Origin: Ectocarpus siliculosus
Taxonomy: Eukaryota > Sar > Phaeophyceae > Ectocarpales > Ectocarpaceae
Reading direction: 5' to 3'
Assembly: GCA_000310025.1 (NCBI GenBank)
Contig: FN649741.1
Coordinates: 956,672-1,020,671 of the forward strand
Length of the DNA stretch: 64,000 bases
Shown here one piece after another: positions 11,271-23,284 of the stretch (positions within the stretch are counted from its first letter, which is position 1; every line of letters starts with the position of its first letter). Position numbers and translations under genes: made by a program. The notes below the pieces were generated by a model, which had not been told where the DNA came from, did not search any database, and saw nothing but the letters and a program-made list of their open reading frames with translations.

Positions 11271-13432
11271 TCGGCACCGTGCCGTCTTTGTGACCTCAAA
11301 CGGCGCACGAAGTCGGCACTGTGAAGTCGTCGTGATCTCGAACGATACACGAGGTGCCTTGCGCGATCGCGTTGTGCGATCGCGTTGTGCATGGTGGTCA
11401 TGGTCTCGGGTTTTGGGTGAGTGCGAACACGTTGTGCCCTATGATCTCGTCGATCCCTACCAGCGAGGTATTCCACACATATTCAGATGATCTTGCTGAC
11501 GAACGAAATGAAGGTGGAGTGAGGGGGGGGGTGAAAAGGCTGTCGAGGGCGAGACTCAGAGGCAAGCCAAGCCGGACATACATTTTTGGGCGGCTGACGT
11601 CGTCTCAAATCGTCACTGGGAACGCCAGGTAGGCACAAAGTCTCGCGGTTGCACTTCGCTTCATTCAGGGCTTCCTCACACGACGCGCCAGAACCCAAAC
11701 ATAAAACACAACATCACCACCACCACACCAAAGCAGCCACTCGCACGAGCTGCGTTGGTCGGCCGCTGCTACGGCACGCTACATTGATCAAGCAGCCCCG
11801 GGTCGCTTGCCGAATGACTATGGGCTCGCTGTGGCTTTCGTGTTGGAGAAACTGAGGGTTTCTTCTTGAAAACGCCTTCAGCTGTGTCCGTTGAGTCGTG
11901 GATGTATCCCCCGGACTACGACCTTCTACGTGCCAGCACTCCCAAGGCCGCTGGAGGATCTTGGCTGTCATTACATTTGGTAACGTGGTCTGTTCAGAAC
12001 GGTGACTTTGCAGCACAAAGTTAATCATTACACCGCCGTGTGCCTCCATGTTTGGCGGTGTACGGATAAAGTGTTGTCTCTCGCTGACATGCTGCATGTG
12101 TGGCTGATGAAGGAGCAACGAAGATCGACAGCAGTATGGTAGGGATGTCGGATTCCGAAGCAACGAGAACGAAGTCTGGGCCGCCTCATGGACAGTGATA
12201 TGCTCGGAGAAGGAATTGTGGAATCAGGGAAGCTGTGCGTCCCACTGGGCCCTTCCGTTAAAAACAACACAGCATTACTCATCGCTCGCTGTCAAAAAAC
12301 AATGTTTTTCTCGGACTGCACCTCCCAGAGCATCGCAGGGGGATAGTCTGGACCTAGTGGGTTAGTCACAGCCGGAGCTAGCATACGAGGGGCGTGTCTA
12401 GATATCTCTGTGAGGGGGAGCGGGTGTGTGGGAATGGGGATTACGTAGAAAATATCTCTCCAACCAAATAATGTATCAACGACACACCAACAAAAATTCT
12501 TCATGCTCACGAAACTTGCAATGATTCACACCATTCTCACGTGTGTATCTGCGAATCCAACAATCTTGAGTTCCCGAAAACTTCCTGAGTGGCTGAGATA
12601 GCAACTTCCATCGCGGTTTCTCCAACAAACAATAGTACGTTGCTTGATCAGAACCCATTTCTGCAATCGTCCATTCAAGTCGATGCAGCAAACCTCAGCT
12701 TCTCTGTGGCCAGGCTGTGGGTCTGAATCTCTCCGTGGGTGAAAAAACTCGCAACGTAGAAGGCACGTTCCATGACTATACACAAAAGAAATAATGGACT
12801 GCTGAGCCCGTCTCGCGCTGAGCACCACGGGTAACAAGCACCTCAGGAGGAAAGGTGGAGGTAAAACAAAGACTGTCTTGTTTTACCTTCCTCCTGTGTG
12901 ACCCCCGTTGGTGTATCAAACGCTTACCGAAAGTTGTTGGCTGGTGCCAAGCTGTAGCGCTGGAGGAGCGCTCTCGGGTGGAAAATAGCCACCCTACTGA
13001 TTCATACGGGCGTTAACAGCAGGAAGTCCTCGAGAAGAACGTCTTACGCTACATGGCAGAGCAAGCCGGCCTCCCTATTCGCAAGATACGCTCTGGGCCG
13101 AGGGACGTGATGAACATCTAGGGTTGAGCTCAGAGTTCGGCGTGGAGGCCGCCTTCGGCTGGGTCTGGGTTGCTCGGCATGGTCCTTTCGCTTCCTACCA
13201 AACGTGGGCAGAACGTTGCCGGAAAAAAGAAAACTCAACCACCAGCACGAAAACATCCTGGAAAGTCGTCTCCTTGATTCATGAAGCCTAAATCGCAACG
13301 GGAACTTCCAGAGATCAGAACCGAGCTCCGGGTACCTACAGGACACAGCAGGCACGCGGATCCAAACCGCTGGACCGGTTCGATCAACCGCTGAACAGCA
13401 ATGGGAAAACCGACGACCGCATACAACAGCGA
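11271..13432. other. 2.2-kb stretch without a confirmed gene
   Basis: The stretch may include upstream exons of the gene at 10731 but none could be defended. A short duplication (gcgatcgcgttgt, twice) lies near 11365-11390. A minus-strand frame at 12526-12837 has an amino-acid mix that could be exonic but lacks a clear acceptor/donor pair. A purine-rich inverted repeat lies at 12843-12896. Confidence 0.4.
12843..12896. repeat. imperfect inverted repeat (hairpin)
   Basis: The left arm caggagg...ggtaaaacaa is complementary to the right arm ttgttttaccttcctcctg, with a small bulge in the left arm and a loop of about 9 bases. On the evidence it could be a terminator-like hairpin in RNA, a small foldback relic, or chance. 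Confidence 0.5.
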
Positions 13433-13825
13433 TCAAGATCCGAATGAGCTCCCGGTTCCCGTACCGGAGGGGTCCCCACTGCCTATGCTGCCGATCCCGA
13501 GGAAGAACGAAAGCAAGTACACCGCCAGCCCGAAGGCGTTGGTGCTGACCGTCGTCTTGGACCCGCTCCCGAACATTCCGAAACCCGCCGACTTTCGGGC
13601 CCTCATTACCGGCGACTTGCTGCCAGAATAGGCCCCGAAGACAGCTGCGAAGACCGCGATGAGCATGAACACCGCCGCCGTGGGGTTGATGGCGAAGAAG
13701 ATGAGCGACACGACGAGGAGGATGAAAACCAGAATCTTGTACGGCTTCTGCTTGATTAGGGCCTGCGGCGGAGTCTGGTTCCTGAAAGGCTGGGCTGCCA
13801 GCGGGCTGGTGTTGGAAGTCGGCAT
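13433..13825 (-). CDS. small membrane protein, 130 aa, single exon
   Basis: This uninterrupted frame starts MPTSNTSPLAAQPF and ends TGTGSSFGS. It has a polar, Pro/Gln-rich N-terminus of about 28 residues, then a hydrophobic stretch (ILVFILLVVSLIFFAI, about 31-46), a second one right after a proline turn (VFMLIAVFAAVFGAY, about 52-66), and a third near residues 99-112 (FGLAVYLLSFFLGIG). Ser/Gly-rich linkers separate them. Two or three membrane passes are likely. I do not recognise the family. No signal peptide precedes the first helix. The strongly patterned hydrophobicity, absent from the other frames here, is the main reason to call it a gene. Confidence 0.55.
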   Translation of the reverse strand: MPTSNTSPLAAQPFRNQTPPQALIKQKPYKILVFILLVVSLIFFAINPTAAVFMLIAVFAAVFGAYSGSKSPVMRARKSAGFGMFGSGSKTTVSTNAFGLAVYLLSFFLGIGSIGSGDPSGTGTGSSFGS

Positions 13826-14134
13826 GCGAGTGGGGGGTAGGGGGGGGGGTGAATGCGCTTGTACGTTGAAACTACGGGGGGGGTAGCCTGTTCCGGTCGT
13901 TTATGCGAACGCAGTGAGACCCCAGTAGCATGGATTTGTACGTGGAAGGGGCATCTTGAATTAGCATGATTGTGATAACACGTCAGCATGCGCGTGCGAA
14001 GTGGTCCAATCGGAACAAGAGACCCAGAGGGTGAAATTCATGGCGGCCGTTTGGAGGGAAGAGTCTACCTCCCTCCCGTCTCCCTCCTTTCTGTTCCGCT
14101 TCTTCCGTATACCATCTGCTGCATGTTATGCGCC

Positions 14135-17100
14135 TCACTTTGGGAGGCTCTTGTGCGAAAGCCAGTTGTTCGCCTTGATGGTAATGTTGGTGTCGATGGC
14201 GCGGGCCATCTCGTACAGCTTGGAAGCAGGAGTTGAGGCGAGGGCCATAAGAGTTGTCTCTTGAACGGAATTGCTTGCGCAGTCCAGGTAGCTGTTCTCG
14301 TGTAAAGCGTGCCCCACGGGAAAGGAAGAAACAGAGGAACGAAGGAACGGGGTGAGAGAGGGGAGAAGGGAAGTGTTTGCGGTGCCATAAACATGATGAA
14401 GATTACCGCGGGAGATATTCCGTGTAGTTGCGGGTGGTTAAGGGGCAAAGACGACGTGACACCGGGTGTTTCATTAGCTATATCCTAACACACACACGAC
14501 GTGTAGGGTGAAAAGCGACAAAAGTGTTGATAATCCGATACTTGTTCCTCTTAAGCACAAGGGTGCGCTGACAACAGACAGCAACCAATTGATCAAATGT
14601 ACAGCCCACAGAATCCCCCCCCTCCGGCATTTTTCGCAGTATAAGCAGTCGCTCGCTTACCGAATGACCAGGGCGTGGCGCATGAACCGCGTCTTGTCCC
14701 AGCGCGTCATACAGCTTCCCGGGTCGTGATCTCCGAGCGTCTGTGTGACGCCGTTAATGTCCTTCTCGGACTTCAATGTGCCTCCCGTAGGACAGCAGAG
14801 TACGTCAACTGAAGGGTGGGGGAGGGCGAGGATGGGCATGAGGTCGGGTTGATGGAAGGCGAACACTGTGTCCAACGCTTTGTGGCCCAAGAGGAGTACG
14901 GAGCGGCGCACACCAACGCCCTGCAACACACACGCGTTCGAATAGTTGTTGTTGTTGATGTTGTCTTCACATAAAATCCGTTCCGTTCTTTCTAAACAGT
15001 ACCTTCTCCTGTCCGTACTAGTCTAACACATGACGGGGTTGATTCCAGTTGTCACGGGCTAACTTACCCAAAAAGGAAGTATACGACAACAAAATGGACC
15101 CGAAGGGTCCGCAAGTCAATAGAAATCAACGACAGACAGTCTAGGACGCTCCGCTCGTCTCTACACGCTATGCGAGGTAACCATAGACTGGGAAAAAAAA
15201 TAAAAAGATAAAGATAAAGTAGAGAGCAGAGGATTGAAAGGGAAAGAAAAAGACACAGAGAAAGGGACATTCCAGAGCCACTACCGTAGCGACAAACAAA
15301 ACAACGATGCTGTGAATATAAACGGGATTGTACGAGACCGCCGCGCAAAACCTTGCTTCCAGCTTTGGCGCACAACTAAATGCCCCCAACGACTGCAACA
15401 ACAATGGCTGCGACCATAAATGAAGATTCACGCCTTGACCGGCTCCGGCGGGGAGAAGGCGGAGAAACGTTCGGGCGCTCTAAAACTCACGGAAGTCTGT
15501 GAAGGTACAGGTGGAGGTCTGGTAGGAGGTGGTGAGCGTCTGCTGCACGAAGACCTGGAGGACCTGCTCGACGGGAGGGTTCCGCACAATAAACGATGTC
15601 GTGACGCACAACCACCAATAAAAGCCCACAAAGACGAAAGCAAGCGGAGGGAGCAGCCACGACGATGTCAGAACGGAGGAACGTGGCCCGCACAAAAAAC
15701 AGCAGCTCGATGGTGGTGTGTAGGTCATGTGGAACACCCGGTGCGTCACAGAACGAGTGGCCCACAAACATACGACTGTGTCACCTTGCTGGGTGCGTGG
15801 AGTACACCACGATCGGCGTACGGTAGCGCATGTAGCACACATGCTTCCCCTGTCCCTCAGGCGCAGTACTGCTGTACCTCTTTCTTGCTCAGGCCCTCAA
15901 CCGTACCCCGTTAAAAATGTCGTAATTGGAACATCGACTTCTTGGGGTGTTTTCGGGTTGAAACCGGTCTACAACAGTTTTTGACGTTCGCGCCACGTCT
16001 ACCAAACGGGGCAACGGGTGGGAAAAAGAGGTCGGCCCAGAAGGGCCGTGTTTCGGCCCTACGTAGTCCGGGTGCTAACGAAACATTCGAAAAATAGAAC
16101 AGGACTGTGGGCTGTCATCGCCGTCCTTGGGATTCGATGCTAGACGATCCCAGACCATAGGGAAGCCCTATTATATTTGTGCTTCTTCACCATTTCTAAT
16201 CCCCTCCCTCTCCGCCCCGCCGATGCTCCACCGAATTCCTAACCATCTGACTTCTCGACAGAGGTTCCCAACCTGAAAAAACGCATTGTACATGGGTCAG
16301 GAACTGTTTTGTTTTTTTCTGTTTTGGCCTCCCCCTACTAGAGCCACCACCCGGGTTTTCGTCGCTTGGCAACGACGTTGTAAAACGAGCCGCCCCCCCC
16401 GGGTCGGGGTTGGGTTTTCGTCGCTTGGCAGCGATGTTGTAAAACAAGCCGATCACTTCGTGAGCTCGGCAACCAGGTTACCGGTTTTTTTTTGCCTTTG
16501 TTTCGTTTTTTTGCGGTAACCATGAATGGTGGTCGAGTAGAGTATGTTGTGCGGGGCCGAGAACCCTCACTCCGCGCAAGGGGGATAATCGCACCACGTT
16601 GTGTTAAATTGGTCAAGCACCCTCGAAGCAGTTACACAATGCTTACAACTGTCTGTGGAGTGAAAGCACCAGAAAATAAATTAAGTCATATGCGGAAGTC
16701 ATCCGTACGCAAGGAAGTAAGTACAAGATGCCGAACACCCTTACATGTAGCAGGATGCAGCACACCCTTGATGCAACTCGCCGAATACCTCACGGCGCTT
16801 CGCGCTTGGTGATGTGAGAGCCTGGTCCGGTAAGAACCCGGCGTGTTCCGTCCCGGTTTTGTAAGGATGCGAGGTCAATGGTCTAACGACCACGGCATGC
16901 ACGACTATTATGAGTACACCCCCCTACTAGAGCCAAGTGACCCAACTTCTTGTACCGAGTTCGCCTCCGATATGGTCTGTAATCAACAACGCACAATACC
17001 ACAACAAGCCAAGGGTAGCTACCACAACAACTTCACCAAGAGCCCACCTCAGACGCCTTGATGGACGCGTAGTATGAGGTCCATTTCCGGCGCGACCAGC

Positions 17101-17804
17101 GGTCATGGAAACATGTCAGCAGCGACGCCAGACAGTTCATCTTCGGCAAGCCGACCTCCGCCGAATGGTTCGCCTGGAGACAAAAGGGGATGGGAGAGCG
17201 GGAGGTGTACATTTCTCATGAATCATGTGCGGAGGGGGCTGTACTCACAGTATCACGGACGTCGGCCATCGATGACGCCGAAACCCTTCAGGTGTGAAAA
17301 ATTGCAGCACGCGGGGTAATCTGGGATTGACGCAAGACATTACGAGAGGGAGCCGTCCACGACGGTTCGTGGTTGAAACGCTGACCGTGGTCATTCTCAC
17401 ATTTTCGTGGCCCATATCCCATCAAGAATCGCCGCCGGCGGTCGCATCCCATCCATCAAAGATGTATTTTCGGGCCTATGCCACCAATTGGCACCATCAG
17501 AGATACACGAAAGAAGCTTCCGACGGGTTATCGTTTTGCAATGAAGAGGGCACCGCACTGCACGCTACACCACTTTACCTGGGTGAAAACGAGGCGTTTC
17601 TCGTTCGTGAACACCACGCGGCATTGCTGGGTCACTGTGTCGTACAGCCCCGGGGCATCCTCCATCCCGGCCAAGTCCAACACGTTCACGGCGTGCTCGC
17701 CTTTCATCAAGGCCGAGTCGTGGAGGTCGTCGAGCGTCTGCACGCTGTCCTTGATAGCGTCCAGATGCTTCCTGGCGCACTCGACGTCCCAATCTTGGAG
17801 GTCT
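14135..17804 (-). CDS. unrecognised multi-exon gene, four candidate exons
   Basis: Minus strand. The 3' end is well supported: exon 14920-14661 (acceptor GTTGCAG, donor ATTCG|GTAAGC) joins exon 14291-14135 in phase 2, giving ...MRHALVI-R-YLDCASNSVQETTLMALAS and a stop after SHKSLPK. Upstream, exon 17804-17579 encodes 75 residues containing KGEHAVNVLDLAGMEDAPGL, then donor CACCCAG|GTAAAG. It may join a short exon near 15836-15774 (GKHVCYMRYRTPIVVYSTHP) in phase 0. The region 15770-15490 is open in several frames and includes a hydrophobic helix (FVFVGFYWWLCV) followed by a polar segment, with donor TTCC|GTGAGT. Joins between 15774 and 14920 are unresolved and two genes could be mixed here. A dispersed repeat (14946-15215) and another (16350-16925) lie in the introns. 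No family recognised. Confidence 0.35.
14946..15215. repeat. dispersed repeat A, copy 1
   Basis: The copy starts in a (GTT)n tract followed by gtcttcacat, and contains the small palindrome ggacccgaagggtcc and a (gcgaggtaacc.tag) segment near its end. The same order of blocks recurs at 26281-26628, and the first block again near 53170-53275. Family unknown. It could be a non-autonomous element. Confidence 0.75.
16350..16925 (+). repeat. dispersed repeat B, copy 1 (about 575 bp)
   Basis: It matches 45484-46050 in reverse orientation across essentially the whole length. Internally it starts with two near-identical subrepeats containing gggttttcgtcgcttggca, then a block caaccaggttacc, and ends near gcatgcacgacta. 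The two copies differ by scattered substitutions and short indels. No protein is encoded. It may be a non-autonomous transposon or another repeat relic, and the class is undecided. Confidence 0.8.
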
Positions 17805-18250
17805 CTGTTTTGTCCAAAGTAGAAGGGGACAGCGAGGGAAAGAGAGGAGTTGTGGGGGGGGGGAAAGGATACGGTGGGGTACCGCCACATTCTGGTAGGA
17901 CTTTCTTGGCACCCCCCAACACCCCCTTGTGTTTTGGTTGTTGATGAGGCGTACGGGCAGCTTGTGTACATTGTTTTCGATTGCGAGGCGTGTAGTGGTG
18001 TGTTCACTGCTTGGGTGTTCCCTGCCGCATGACCATAGGGTCTTTGCGCATTCTACTACCTTATTTTTTCTGTTTCTGTAATCGCGCTATTGTAGATTCG
18101 GCGGAAGTAAAGTGAGCAATGAAAAAAAGCCAAACGTGGTGCCATCTGGCAGATTGCGCCCGCTCGGGTGCTCGAACGCCCTTCTTGAGGTTTGCATGTA
18201 CTGCGAGGGCTATCTCAGTTCGCCGGCAGTGGCGGCAAGCTTACGCTAGC

Positions 18251-18597
18251 ATGCCTGTCGTCATCGACAGCATCTTCGCGCTGCTCGGGTCCAACTGTAC
18301 CACTTTCGGGTCCAGTTCGGTGTCATCGTTGCCCTGTTTCCGCCGTGTTTGCGGCGAACGCCGAGTCCGCCCATCAGACGGTTCGAGAAAAGAGTAAGTT
18401 AGTTGCAGCAATGGGGAAGAGATCATCGAAACGCGCCGACTGACTGCTGCTGTATCGACGTTTTTTCCAGTGCGTGGGCACGTTGGTCAGCTGAGGGGGT
18501 AGAAAACAAGCTTCGGCTGCGAAAGCCCGGCGTCCCCACCTCGGCACCGCCGCCGCGGACGACCCGCAAATCAAGCAAGCCTACCAGTGACGCCAAG
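18251..18597 (+). CDS. possible 5' exons of an unknown gene
   Basis: Exon 18251-18393 begins MPVVIDSIFALLGSNCTTFG and ends at donor AAAAGA|GTAAGT. A second exon starts after ttttttccag (about 18472) and, in matching phase 2, reads DAWARWSAEGVENKLRLRKP, then a Pro/Thr/Lys-rich segment up to donor GCCAAG|GTAACC at 18597. Splice sites are good but no family is recognised and no 3' end was found before 20 kb. It could be a real short gene or a chance alignment of splice-like sites. Confidence 0.3.
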
Positions 18598-20214
18598 GTA
18601 ACCGGTGGTGTCAACCACAGCAAAGAACGAAGAATACATCCAGACACGACCACAGGCCCGTGGCGGCAGGCAGGTGCTCGAGTCTAGTGCCTTTAGATTC
18701 TTAAACCTAGATTCGCAATCCAACGCGCAACGTACGCAGCAGGGGCATACGAACGTACCAGCAGTGCCTCTCGCTGGCGGTCGAGCTGATCCCCCCTGAA
18801 AGGGTACCCTTCGGTGTGGAAGTACGGCTTGTCAATTTCTGCTCCATTCGCGGCCGGTGGCGTCCCCTGTCGTGCAATCAAGCAATTGCACACATTGATT
18901 GAGGATACCGTATGCAACATCACACATGGAACATACGAATGGAATACGTGTTGACTGCACCAACACACAAGAAAGGGTTTGTTTGCGCATCTGTATTTTC
19001 TTGTGAGTCGAGGGTAGTCGTGTAGCATGCGTAGTCGTATTCGTCGGGGTTTGTCGAAGGAGGTCGCGAGCCGTTCGTGGCGCCAGTTCTTCCACCAGAC
19101 CATTCACCTACCTCTGGCCCTTGTGTTTTGGGAGCAACCAGTCGACCATAGCATGGACAACGGCCGTTATTGTGCTCCGGGGGAAGGGGCAAGATCACGA
19201 CCAAAGACGACCACAGCACTAACATGGAACAGACTCGTCGCCCCCGCCCCCCTCTCCTCCGTCCCCACGTCCTCTCGAGGATTCCTTGGCGCTTCCCCTT
19301 GAAACAGGTGTCCGTGCCACAGCAGTTCGGTCTCCCTTACCCTTTTTTCGTCTTGTGGGTGCGGTTTCAAACCCCATTCTTCGTTTATTCGAGGTTCAGA
19401 GACCGTACCGGCTGGCACGCCAAGCCAATACCGATAGGAGCAGCCTGGTGCCCAGAATAGATGGGATGAAAACGCACAGAACGGACCACGAAGAAGGAGG
19501 AAACTGACAAAGAGATAAATATGGTATGCATGTAACATCGATGCAATCTGGTGGGGACCGCTGTCGCTCAGGCGATTGATAGCCTTAGGGTCACGATCTG
19601 GAAGAAGGCGTGTTCGGACTGATGGGCGAAGAGACCGCTGGCCTGGTCAGGCGTCAGGCTATTTGGAGGGTAGCCGGCAGTGTGGTGTGTGGGGGTTTTA
19701 GGACCGCATACAGAACGGGCCCGAAATTAAGAAAAAAACTGTTACGAAAATAAGGCTCAACGTTTCACGAAAAATAAGAAAACAGGGCTAAGAAACTCAG
19801 CTCAATCTCGGCCACAACATAAGGAAATGTCCCAATAAGAAACATGATCGTGCGATACCCCCCAGATATATTGTAAGAAACACGGGGTTGCTGGGGGAGC
19901 GTACATATCCAATAACAAACGTCCCACTGATTGATGCTGCTGCTGCCATGCTCCCACCCCCTACCTAGCTCCTCTGTACTTTGTAATATTTACAAGGCTT
20001 TCGGCGGCTTACGCCGCCACGCTGAGAGAAGCGTACCGCAAGACGCATGTTTCTTGGCGTCTGGTAAACGATGGTATGCGGTGGCTGTGAGATTCCCAGC
20101 AATTTGTTCCCGCAGTATGCAGATGTGAGAAATGATGTACCACATAGGGCGAAGTCACACACTGAACGTGCGTTGTGAGCAGTAGTGAGCAGAAACACGT
20201 ACTTAAGCATACGG
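18598..20214. other. 1.6-kb stretch, nothing recognised
   Basis: Only short frames without domains are present. AT-rich patches occur near 19730-19920. It may hold 3' exons of the + strand gene at 18251, but none could be supported. Confidence 0.4.
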
Positions 20215-20625
20215 CACGACACGGCTTAACAACTAAGTCACACGGTGCACACTAAGGCAACCGTAAATTAAAGCACGGTCCACGCAACGACACGACACGG
20301 CGTAGTCAACAACACGGGCGCCACCCAACGCAAACCACACGAAACGGCATAGTCAACCACGCAAACTTCATGACAACGGCAAAGTCACACACTACATACG
20401 ACACGACATGGCATAGTCATCCTGACAACACGACCACGGAAGAGTCACACACTAACGGCAGCACACATACGCACAACACGCGACGAGCCGCAAACCCAGA
20501 GACTTTGAAACCAGCAACTATCCTCGTGGGATGCATAGTGACGCATACGACACGACATGGCATAGTCATCCTGACAGCATGACCACGGAAAAGTCACACA
20601 CTAACGGCAGCGCACAACGACGATC
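20215..20625. repeat. degenerate tandem repeats next to the Helitron
   Basis: Many variants of cgacacggcatagtca are spread through this block. One long unit of about 68 bp (acgacacgacatggcatagt, then cctgaca..a.gaccacgga, then agtcacacactaacggcagc) occurs at about 20396-20463 and again at about 20549-20614. The block abuts the truncated 3' side of the Helitron coding region, so it may be subterminal repeat DNA of that element or an independent satellite. Confidence 0.7.
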
Positions 20626-20627
20626 TG

Positions 20628-23125
20628 CTAACCCATCGCACGGACTATGCCTTTTTGGCCATTAACCAGTCCTTGCTTAAAGTTAAGGTTCCTTGTTATC
20701 ATTACCATACAGTTCAGCTTTAGGTTCAAGACATGAGGCGGAACGCCTGCAACGTCAATTGAGTTGAGGTCAGCAGCCATGACGAAGTCGAAGGCATCGG
20801 CATTGCAACTGTCAGGGTCGACAGTGTCGCAACTGTTCACGGTACAGAGATCACCAGACAGCAGGTGAAGGATATGTTCATTGATTGTGTCTATGGTGTC
20901 ATTGGTAGAGGACAGTATTGCTCTCGACTTGAACGTGCTGGGGTCTGCATGTAGAATATCGGGGTAGACGAAGTTGATCAATTCTTCGAATGATTCCGTA
21001 TTCTCAATGACAAACGGATCAGGTGGCATTGCTGGGATGTCATGAATGTATGCTAGGGCTCCGATACCAATATCGCGTACCAAGGCGGCGTAGGGAGCAT
21101 CCTCGCGATCACGTTGGGAAATGGTCAGGCGCATTCTATGGACATACGGCCACAGTGGGCTTGAAATGATGGAAGCATCAACTGTTTCTGCCTGTCCGAA
21201 AACACGACGACGGGTCCTATTGACGCATGTCGCCACTGAGCAAAACAGTTTTGCCGCCCATTAGCAGAGTGTTCCCCATGAGGTCCTGTAGCGTAAGGTC
21301 AAGCGCCTCGACGGAATATCGGTGGCTCATCGGAATTTCGTCCCAAACGATGAGATCACATTTCCGCAAAACTTCTGCTCGTTGCGATTCCGCGGAGATA
21401 TTGCACATTGCGCCGGCGACATTTTGAACCGTTGTGTTGGGTGACGTTGTGCACGACGTGGTCGTAAACTAAAAGCTGTTCGTTGGTAAGGTTAGGTAGG
21501 TGCTGAGCAGCGAAAACACGCATCTGTTCGACGTCGAACATATGTCTAAACCGTAGGTACTCCGTGTCTAAATGAATGACTGTTGGAAGTCCGGCGATGG
21601 CGTTAGTACGTCCATGGTGCTGCAATCCAAGGTCGATTTCCCGAAGCGCTGCGTTGCTCGCTTCGATGGAGGTCATGGACATACGTAAGTCTTGGGTGAA
21701 GTCTCGTTTAAAGTGCTCCCATAGAATTCGAGCAGGTGCACCGTCAAGAATAAGGGTAACGAATAGTTGGCGCAGCTGCTTACCTGTATTGAATATTACA
21801 GCCTCTTCCAAACAAACCTTGTACTCTTCGTCATGTTTGACGATGCCCATGGCTCTAGCAGCGTCTTGGAATGTTTCATGAACGATTTCGTTGTGAGTCC
21901 TGAGTAATTCAAACGATCTTGCCGGTTTGTGGTGCAGAAGTTGGCGCAGATAGAAGACGTCCCCTTTATCTGGTGTAATAGCCGTAACACGCGCTACGTG
22001 CTTGTCTGAAGTGCGAGGTGTAACATAATAGCCGAATCTGTCGCGAAAATGCGTTCGTTCCTGTTTTCCGTGACTTTCGATTTTTGTTGACAATGTACTT
22101 CTCGTTGTAGTCCAGGTACGTGAGGGAATCGAAGTCGGACTCGGTAGGTCTTCCAAACTACAGCATGAGGTCGGATTTGGTCTGTTCGGCTTCCGACTTC
22201 TGTTCGTCCCTTGTAAGAGTTTGATCGACAATGACGTGTTGTTCATCGGGAAGGTGCAAGCGAAGGGACGTGACGGAAGGGTGGCGCTCCATGATGTGGA
22301 AACCAAGTAATCGCCACGCAGCCTCTGCCGCTGACACGTATCTTGCCGATCGGTAAGCTTCAATTTCGTCACCACCACAAACAATCTTGGCCTTGATAAA
22401 GTCGGCGCCTTTCGTGATGTACTTGTAAATATACTTGACTATGGCGTTGGCGGTGCAGACGTCAAAACACATGTGACAGTTGTATTTGGAAAGGAGCCAA
22501 ATGTTGTACGGTGCTATCCATTGATTGGTGGCGAATGATTCGATAAATTTGCCGTTCACTCTGTGTGTGTAGGGAAATATCTCTCCGGTATCTCTACGAC
22601 GGTACTCGGCTCTACCGGTCTTGCCCACAGCGGCTACGTCACGCCATGGTTGGGGATAGTTTTTGCCGCACATTTTCGATCTTCCTTCATGCACGGTGAT
22701 GTGGGGTTGTGACTGCCACACTGTTTGTGTACCATGAGGTTCAGCACTTGATCTCTTGATCTACCATTGTTGAGCTCTGGCGGCGGCACTTCCGCCCAAC
22801 ACCATTCGTCCATTTCTCCCATCTGGTCGGGCAAAGGTCCCTCAAAGCGCACTACTAAATGCATATGGGGCATGCCCCTCTTCTGGAACTCTACGCAGCT
22901 CATCTCAAAGTCAATCGGTCCAAAAATCTTGCCACTCCTGAGGTCTTTCATGAGTTCAGCCATTTTAATTTTAATTTTGAAGACACGGTCGCATAAGTCT
23001 GGCCTGTCGTACGCTGTTTGACCGGGTAACAGATTAGCTTGAATTAATTGCTTCCCAGTTACCATTGCATGTCATGGTGAGCATGGCACTAGGGCGTCCC
23101 TTACGTGATACAATAGCTAAGGCGT
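20628..23125 (-). mobile_element. decayed Helitron (Rep plus PIF1-like helicase)
   Basis: Rep part: about 23125-22158 encodes RPSAMLTMTCNGNW (the TCN.W motif), PGQTAYDRPDLCDRVFK, the HUH nuclease motif in EFQKRGMPHMHLVVRF, and the double-tyrosine region KYIYKYITKG. Helicase part: 21408-20628 encodes Walker B CDLIVWDEIPMSHR, GKTVLLSGDMRQ, then the C-terminal PIF1 blocks RAILSSTNDTIDTIN, GVPPHVLNLKLNCMVMITRN and GLVNGQKG. Rep-helicase fusions of this type drive rolling-circle transposition. Decay is clear: a frame change near 23050-23065, another in 22160-22384, loss of the Walker A (GKT) block between VYDHVVHNVTQ and CDLIVWDE, and truncation at both ends. The element cannot make its own transposase. 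Terminal TC and CTRR ends were not located. Confidence 0.88.
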
Positions 23126-23284
23126 CGGTTTTGTGTTTGCTTTCATTTTGGCTGGATGCCCGTGAAAGGTTTTCGGGAGCGTTTTACCTATCTGAGCTTC
23201 CTGGGGCGCGTCCTCTAAAGTTTTGTACGTGGTGGCACGTTTCTGGCCTTCAGCTGAGGAATGCATGTATGTGTGTGTTGTGAG

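Noticed and set aside
12526-12837. Minus-strand frame that resembles an exon
   Set aside because: No clear splice sites and no homology I can recall. Too weak to list as a gene.
15420-15914. + strand 164-residue frame
   Set aside because: The region is open in several frames. The minus-strand frame with a hydrophobic helix and a donor site looks more gene-like.
20215-20625. CRISPR-like array
   Set aside because: Repeats are degenerate and irregularly spaced, units are long and imperfect, and the context is eukaryotic.
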